Virus record (IMG/VR): IMGVR_UViG_3300050343_000137
Span: 1-56,718 of that record
Length of the DNA stretch: 56,718 nt
DNA from: a virus
Strand: one strand, 5' to 3'
Shown here: piece by piece, positions 53,450 to 56,718 of the stretch
Position numbering within the stretch: the first letter of the stretch is position 1
Layout: each line of letters begins with the position of its first letter
Notes under the pieces: generated by a model
What the model was told of the DNA's origin: nothing
The model's input: the letters and a program-made list of their open reading frames with translations, nothing else
Database searches by the model: none
Translations under genes and position numbers: made by a program

Positions 53450-53530
53450 TTAATTTCATATATAGGATTTTGATTTCCATATATGTAGGATTTCAATTTC
53501 ATATATATAGGATTCTATTTTCATATATTG
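53450..53530. repeat. Degenerate 22-24-bp repeats TTTCATATATAGGAT
   Basis: Four units: TTTCATATATAGGATTTT, TTTCCATATATGTAGGATTT, TTTCATATATATAGGATTCT and TTTTCATATATTGG. A fifth related unit lies at about 53176-53195 (TTTCCATAAACATATATAG). The phase and TATATAG core suggest protein-binding sites or a melting region. Confidence 0.5.
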
Positions 53531-53729
53531 GTAATATTTACCATTTTAAAATCTAAGTTATTTGACGTAAAAAATCTATATAAATTTACTTAGATTTCAT
53601 ATACACTACATATGGTATAGAACATATGTTCGATTTTGCTCCAGTTACTAATTCTGGTCTGGACTTTTTTTTATTATGAGCTCCATTAGTGAGCCCTAAA
53701 TACTCCGGAGGATTTACCATGGAACTGGG

Positions 53730-53891
53730 TTATTTATATAATCCCCAGTTAACCATGTCCCTCACGAATGAGGCGGCACTCTCGAAGTGCTCGTTCCACC
53801 CTGCGGCTTCCTCGCAAGCGTAGAGCGAACAGTATTCACCGCAACCTTCGTCCATTGCGTCTAATACCATTGTGAATTCTTTAATTTTCAT
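53730..53891 (-). CDS. 53-residue protein
   Basis: MKIKEFTMVLDAMDEGCGEY, then CSLYACEEAAGWNEHFES and FVRDMVNWGLYK. Ribosome site AAGGAGA at 53896-53902 on this strand and the strong TTGCAT promoter directly upstream. Three Cys, acidic. The stop codon lies in a hairpin (AACTGGG/CCCAGTT). Function unknown; an early takeover protein would fit the promoter. Confidence 0.6.
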   Translation of the reverse strand: MKIKEFTMVLDAMDEGCGEYCSLYACEEAAGWNEHFESAASFVRDMVNWGLYK

Positions 53892-53908
53892 TGTGTCTCC
53901 TTGTTTGT

Positions 53909-53948
53909 CTTATACTATAAGTATATCATATAATCTAAATTAATGCAA
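53909..53948 (-). promoter_or_regulatory. Promoter-operator unit 1
   Basis: TTGCAT (53948-53943), 17-bp spacer ending in TATGA, TATACT (53925-53920), overlapped downstream by the dyad CTTATA-N-TATAAG (53921-53909). Drives the 53-residue gene at 53891. Two further copies: 55089-55128 and 56112-56151. Confidence 0.8.
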
Positions 53949-53965
53949 ATCAAATAGAAGATTTT

Positions 53966-54265
53966 TTAAACTTTTTTTATGTTCTGGAAATCTTCTAAAG
54001 TGTTGGTAAAAGTCCATTCAGATTTTACAATTTTAGCCATAATAGAATCTTCACCTAATTGCCACGCTATAAAATTAATATAATCTTTAATGGCTTCTGC
54101 TTGTTCTGCTGTGTCTGTTACCGTTGTAAACTCAATAGACTCTTCAGCAATACCTAACCATGAACCGTTACATTCTTTAGTCGTCCAACCGCTAACCATC
54201 TTATTAATACCATCGTTAGCATCTTTAATAACTGCTGGTACTGTTCTTAATGTTAATTCGTACAT
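53966..54265 (-). CDS. 99-residue hypothetical protein
   Basis: Start at ATG 54265 chosen for GGAAGGA seven bases upstream (MYELTLRTVPAVIKDAND). MVSGWTTKECNGSWLGIAEE, FTTVTDTAEQAEAIKDYINF. Looks like a small alpha-beta domain. Follows the 54-residue gene on the same transcript. Not recognised. Confidence 0.55.
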   Translation of the reverse strand: MYELTLRTVPAVIKDANDGINKMVSGWTTKECNGSWLGIAEESIEFTTVTDTAEQAEAIKDYINFIAWQLGEDSIMAKIVKSEWTFTNTLEDFQNIKKV

Positions 54266-54317
54266 TTTTTGTCCTTCCGTTTTTTTGGTGGGGGTAAATA
54301 CCCCCCCCGTTATTTTG

Positions 54318-54482
54318 TTACGCGTTGGTAACAAATGTAATCATAATGAACGTAAGAGACAGCATGTCCAAAATAAATTGGCTGTAGTCTCTTCTTAGTC
54401 CAAGTCCATAACCCTTGGTATCTGTAAAATACCAGTTGCCACGGTCAGTCTTTTTGTATCCTGTAATTGTTTGTTTTTTCAT
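54318..54482 (-). CDS. 54-residue protein with C-terminal membrane segment
   Basis: MKKQTITGYKKTDRGNWYFT, a basic middle (YGLGLRRDYSQ), then FILDMLSLTFIMITFVTNA, a transmembrane helix. The consensus promoter ends 10 bases upstream. There is no clear ribosome site, so it may be translated nearly leaderless. A possible small early membrane protein. Confidence 0.5.
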   Translation of the reverse strand: MKKQTITGYKKTDRGNWYFTDTKGYGLGLRRDYSQFILDMLSLTFIMITFVTNA

Positions 54483-54491
54483 TATGTATAT

Positions 54492-54520
54492 ACTATATCA
54501 CTAAATGTTATTTATGTCAA
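54492..54520 (-). promoter_or_regulatory. Consensus sigma-70 promoter
   Basis: TTGACA (54520-54515), 17-bp spacer ending TGA, TATAGT (54497-54492). Perfect -35 and extended -10; the strongest promoter in the window by consensus. Lacks the CTTATA dyad of the TTGCAT promoters, so probably independently regulated. Confidence 0.75.
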
Positions 54521-54618
54521 ATCCTAAAAGCCTGTAAACACTGGGGTTATAAAATTATTTTATTTTTTTTTCTAAAATCAGTAAATTTTTTTAAAACTTG
54601 TCACTAGTAACTTATGTA

Positions 54619-54852
54619 ATGAAAAATACTATAAAAATCTTAGTCACCGATATAAAGGAACTAAGTAGCCTACACAAGCAAGCGTTGACTATCTTTCACG
54701 ATAATTATGATAGATACGATTTTATTATGACAGCTCTTTCATTTGTATTAATTGCAAGTGGATTTGTTTTAATAGGTCTTAACTTTCAAATTACAGGAAG
54801 GCTCGTTCTCGGTCTTGCTCTATACCTATTCTTTTGGTGGTCTTGTTACTAG
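54619..54852 (+). CDS. Putative small membrane protein
   Basis: 77 residues from ATG 54619: MKNTIKILVTDIKELSSLHK, a helical region, IMTALSFVLIASGFVLIGL and LVLGLALYLFFWWSC as two membrane helices. On the plus strand among minus-strand genes, without a clear ribosome site or promoter. Moderate doubt. Confidence 0.4.
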   Translation: MKNTIKILVTDIKELSSLHKQALTIFHDNYDRYDFIMTALSFVLIASGFVLIGLNFQITGRLVLGLALYLFFWWSCY

Positions 54853-54879
54853 ACCATCAAAGGAAATAGCAAACCCAAC

Positions 54880-55083
54880 ATATTGTGGTACTACATATAG
54901 TGGTACTACATATGGGATGCCCGTCTAGGTCTGGAGACCCAATGGAATTTTCTTGATTCCCTCCGGAGAAACATTACAAACTCGTATATGCTCCGGAGGA
55001 TTTTCACAAGGTTTCAAGATTGTGAAAGTCGGGTACTTCAGAGCCTCTGTGCGAGGGCTATTTCCCAGTCTGTCTTCACAACC
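54880..55083 (-). ncRNA. Candidate structured RNA from promoter unit 2
   Basis: Expected transcript from the promoter at 55089-55128 has no credible ORF but strong hairpins: AGC-CTC/GAG-GCT (about 55042-55059), TTTCACAA (55009-55002 read on minus) with TTGTGAAA, a 9-10-bp stem formed by two CTCCGGAG sites (54991-55000 and 54959-54968), and GGTCT-CC-AGACC (54928-54939). Then repeated TACTACATAT sites. No clear terminator. Alternatively a long leader for the genes at 54482. Confidence 0.4.
54886..54913. repeat. Direct repeat TGGTACTACATAT (15-bp period)
   Basis: Two copies at 54886-54898 and 54901-54913, related to CCACTACATATAGTGG at 51248. Together they look like operator half-sites of the same regulator. 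Confidence 0.5.
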
Positions 55084-55088
55084 TTAAC

Positions 55089-55128
55089 CTTATATTATAA
55101 GTATATCATACCTTTACAAATAATGCAA
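55089..55128 (-). promoter_or_regulatory. Promoter-operator unit 2
   Basis: TTGCAT (55128-55123), 17-bp spacer ending TATGA, TATACT (55105-55100), dyad CTTATA-N-TATAAG (55101-55089). Same as units 1 and 3. It lies between the ArdC-like gene and the RNA region. Confidence 0.75.
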
Positions 55129-55158
55129 ATCATTTATAAAGTTTTTTTTGAAGCTGGG

Positions 55159-56092
55159 TTATATTTCAAACCCAGTTTCAATGTCGTCTAAGATTCTATT
55201 TGCAGTCTTTTGAATTCTGCTTAGAGATTCTTTAACTAATTTCTTAGTGTCTTCTTTGCCCCAGCTTGCGATATAACCGAAGCTGTAAAGCGTCTTCGTC
55301 GCTATGGATGCCTAGCGCTTCAGCCACTATGAAGGCGACGCCTTCGGCTTCTGTCTCATACCTAGCACGGTTTTGGCGATAGTCTTTAATATCTGCGTGC
55401 ATAATCATATGAGCCACTTCGTGAATTAAAGTTTTAACTTTATATCCGAAGTCTGCGTTTTCATCTATAACAATCTGCTTCTCTTCGTGTGAGCAATAAC
55501 CGTCTGCGCCTCGTGCGTTACCCATCACAACTTTGAAGCCATGAACGTCTGCTAATCTAATGAAGTCTGCAAATACATTAAAGTCTGCGTTCGCCACTAC
55601 ATCTTTGACCATTGAAAATGTTGTTGTTAATTCATCACCTTCTGTTTGATTAATTCCAAACACTGGCACCGACATGAACCCCATCATTTTTTTAGCTATT
55701 CTATGTGAAGAGTTAACCCCACAAAAATTTGTTCTAGTGAATTTATTCCATATAGTCTTACGACCAAAAGAAGTACATCCTTTTTGTATGCATACAAAGC
55801 CCATTCTAGGAGCTAATATCCACATAGCCTTTTCACCAGCTTTAATTGTTCTGCCGACTTTTTCCCACTGCTTAGCACCACGTACAGAAGATGGAAGATT
55901 GTCCCAGCCTCTTAATATAGATTCAAGCCAAATCAACTGGGTATTATTCCAGCTGTATGCCTTTTCACCTTTAACAAAGTGTAAGTAGCTTTTCCAGTCG
56001 TTAGATTCAATCAATGCATCAATAGAGTTTTCTAGAGATGCCGATATATTCTCAACAATTTCTTGATTGCTAAGTTTATTTTTAGTAGTCAT
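55159..56092 (-). CDS. ArdC-like antirestriction protein with zincin domain (one frameshift)
   Basis: The open frame ends at 55244 with unlike residues. Restoring one base near 55275 continues as FGYIASWGKEDTKKLVKESL and RIQKTANRIL, a normal ArdC ending, stop 55159-55161. N-terminal domain SWNNTQLIWLESILRGW, AKQWEKVGRTIKAGEKAMWI (ArdC, ssDNA binding), C-terminal domain with HEVAHM at 224-229 and YETEAEGVAFIVA (zincin metallopeptidase). ArdC proteins protect incoming DNA from restriction. Early promoter supports early expression. Confidence 0.7.
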
Positions 56093-56111
56093 TTTTAACC
56101 TTTCGTGTTGT

Positions 56112-56151
56112 CTTATAATATAAGTATATCATATATAGCAAATTAATGCAA
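56112..56151 (-). promoter_or_regulatory. Promoter-operator unit 3
   Basis: TTGCAT (56151-56146), 17-bp spacer ending TATGA, TATACT (56128-56123), dyad CTTATA-N-TATAAG (56124-56112). 20 bases before the ArdC-like start at 56092. Confidence 0.8.
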
Positions 56152-56173
56152 ATCAGATATAGGATTTTTTTAC

Positions 56174-56199
56174 AAAAAAAAGCTGGTACTAAGACCAGC
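56174..56199 (-). terminator. Rho-independent terminator
   Basis: On the minus strand GCTGGT (56199-56194), loop CTTAGT, ACCAGC (56187-56182), then T8 (56181-56174). It ends the gene at 56209-56457 and isolates promoter unit 3. Confidence 0.85.
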
Positions 56200-56208
56200 C
56201 TTTTAATT

Positions 56209-56457
56209 TTAATCTTCAGAATCTAAAAGGTCTTTTAACCTTTCTTGTTCTGCATAATTTTGGTCGGCTAATTCTTCCATTGTTATGATGGAATAGCCGT
56301 CAAAATAATTATCTTCACCGAAAAATTCTGCAATTTCTTCGTCAAAGTCTGACATTATGCAACCTTGTTCAGTTTCGTACACTTCTTTGAAGCGTAATTC
56401 TGACATATCAGTATTCACTGTATACCTACTTTCTATTAGTTTTTTTCTCTTATTCAT
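56209..56457 (-). CDS. 82-residue acidic hypothetical protein
   Basis: MNKRKKLIESRYTVNTDMSE, then ETEQGCIMSDFDEEIAEFFG and ELADQNYAEQERLKDLLDSED. The first ten residues are basic, the remainder strongly acidic. No family recognised. Followed by a clear terminator. The acidic part might mimic DNA, which is common in anti-restriction proteins, but this is a guess. Confidence 0.6.
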   Translation of the reverse strand: MNKRKKLIESRYTVNTDMSELRFKEVYETEQGCIMSDFDEEIAEFFGEDNYFDGYSIITMEELADQNYAEQERLKDLLDSED

Positions 56458-56477
56458 TTAACTAATAGAGACGAATC

Positions 56478-56636
56478 TTATCGCCTTTTAATTACTTGCT
56501 TAGGTAGTACAAATATAATCATGTACATAAAGCCAAGCCACAAGGGTAGCAAAGCTAAATCTAAGCCGTTGAAAATTCCATCACCAGTCAAATCAAAACT
56601 GTTAATGAGATAGTCATTGCAATATTGTTCTTTCAA
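56478..56636 (-). CDS. Small membrane protein with a dockerin-like loop
   Basis: TTG 56636 is preferred: GGAGGAG lies six bases upstream; the ATG at 56669 lies inside the preceding gene. NSFDLTGDGIFNGLDLALLP shows a D-x-T-G-D-G-x6-D calcium-loop pattern as in dockerins/EF-hands, then WLGFMYMIIFVLPKQVIKRR is a membrane helix with a basic tail. 52-53 residues. Confidence 0.5.
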   Translation of the reverse strand: MKEQYCNDYLINSFDLTGDGIFNGLDLALLPLWLGFMYMIIFVLPKQVIKRR

Positions 56637-56637
56637 A

Positions 56638-56718
56638 CTAACTCCTCCATTTTGAAATAGTATCTTCATTTAATAACATTGTTAAGGCACTTAGATAACC
56701 TTCGTCATAGTAAATATC
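56638..56718 (-). CDS. C-terminal end of a further minus-strand gene (partial)
   Basis: In the frame ending at TAG 56640-56638 the sequence reads DIYYDEGYLSALTMLLNEDT and ISKWRS. It continues beyond the window. The short segment looks like real protein (helical, acidic), but cannot be named. Confidence 0.4.
   Translation of the reverse strand, partial: DIYYDEGYLSALTMLLNEDTISKWRS

Larger units (their letters stand above)
53037..53729. other. Long AT-rich non-coding region with repeats
   Basis: No gene found. Holds a dyad GTGTAAC-TG-GTTACAC (53362-53377), a run of ATTCAG repeats (53390-53446), four TTTCATATAT-type units (53450-53530), ACACTACATATGGTATAG (53603-53620) and AACATATGTT (53621-53630), and CTCCGGAGGATTT (53703-53715). 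Between 53118 and 53360 I see only low-complexity AT sequence and a C-rich patch (CACCCCTATACCCCCC) on the plus strand. Confidence 0.6.

Noticed and set aside
53390-53530. CRISPR or tRNA cluster in the repeat region
   Set aside because: Simple-sequence repeats and AT-rich units, with neither spacers nor cloverleaf pairing.
53716-53820. Plus-strand ORF of 34 codons behind GGAGG (ATG 53719)
   Set aside because: It is antisense to the 53-residue gene that has a strong promoter and ribosome site; composition unlike phage protein.
54988-55191. Plus-strand ORF of 67 codons
   Set aside because: Runs through the CTCCGGAG hairpin and promoter unit 2; low-complexity hydrophobic translation, no ribosome site.

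Overview
This window looks like a large fragment of an AT-rich tailed-phage genome (siphovirus layout: HK97-type capsid, programmed -1 frameshift in the tail-assembly chaperones, tape measure protein of about 1,470 residues). Families that I know mainly from marine viral metagenomes (glycine-rich adhesins, S74-tipped fibres, a cupredoxin-like fibre domain, small zinc ribbons) point to a marine virus. A marine actinobacterial host is a guess. It rests on a GpgS-like glycosyltransferase, a secreted protein with Thr and Pro/Glu linkers, and r1t-like holins. Portal, large terminase, protease and DNA polymerase are not in the window, so the genome continues beyond at least one edge.

Layout. 1-8.4 kb: capsid, neck and tail-tube genes, interrupted by a zinc-finger/HTH gene, an FmdB-type zinc ribbon and an AIPR-like protein. 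8.4-19.4 kb: tape measure, distal tail, tail tip and an S74 fibre. 19.4-36.8 kb: fibre and adhesin genes, including a chain of paralogous genes that share an N-terminal head module and differ in their distal domains. 36.8-38.5 kb: a three-gene cassette (sulfotransferase, APS-kinase-like, nucleotidyltransferase) that looks like PAPS supply plus sulfation. 38.6-46.7 kb: metallophosphoesterase, lysis genes (amidase, DUF5675-like, several small membrane proteins), a large secreted FN3 protein, a run of tiny Cys-rich proteins and a staphylococcal-type nuclease. 46.7-56.7 kb: mostly minus-strand early or regulatory genes (TerS-like HTH, GpgS-like glycosyltransferase, ArdC-like antirestriction protein and unknowns), with many regulatory signals.

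The least explained parts are non-coding: two multi-helix RNA candidates (46710-46950 and 47882-47994), a head-to-tail array of three 13-bp and five 22-bp repeats (51107-51255) that resembles a replication origin, three near-identical promoter-operator units on the minus strand (53.9, 55.1 and 56.1 kb), and a promoter-to-terminator segment without an ORF (51.5-51.6 kb).

Many genes are broken by single-base indels, often in homopolymers, and several patches (6.1-6.4, 19.6-20.3, 25.1-27.1 kb) are broken repeatedly while neighbouring long genes are intact. I read these as consensus errors and give reconstructed gene spans. The exception is the frameshift at 8016-8022, which has the hallmarks of a genuine programmed site.
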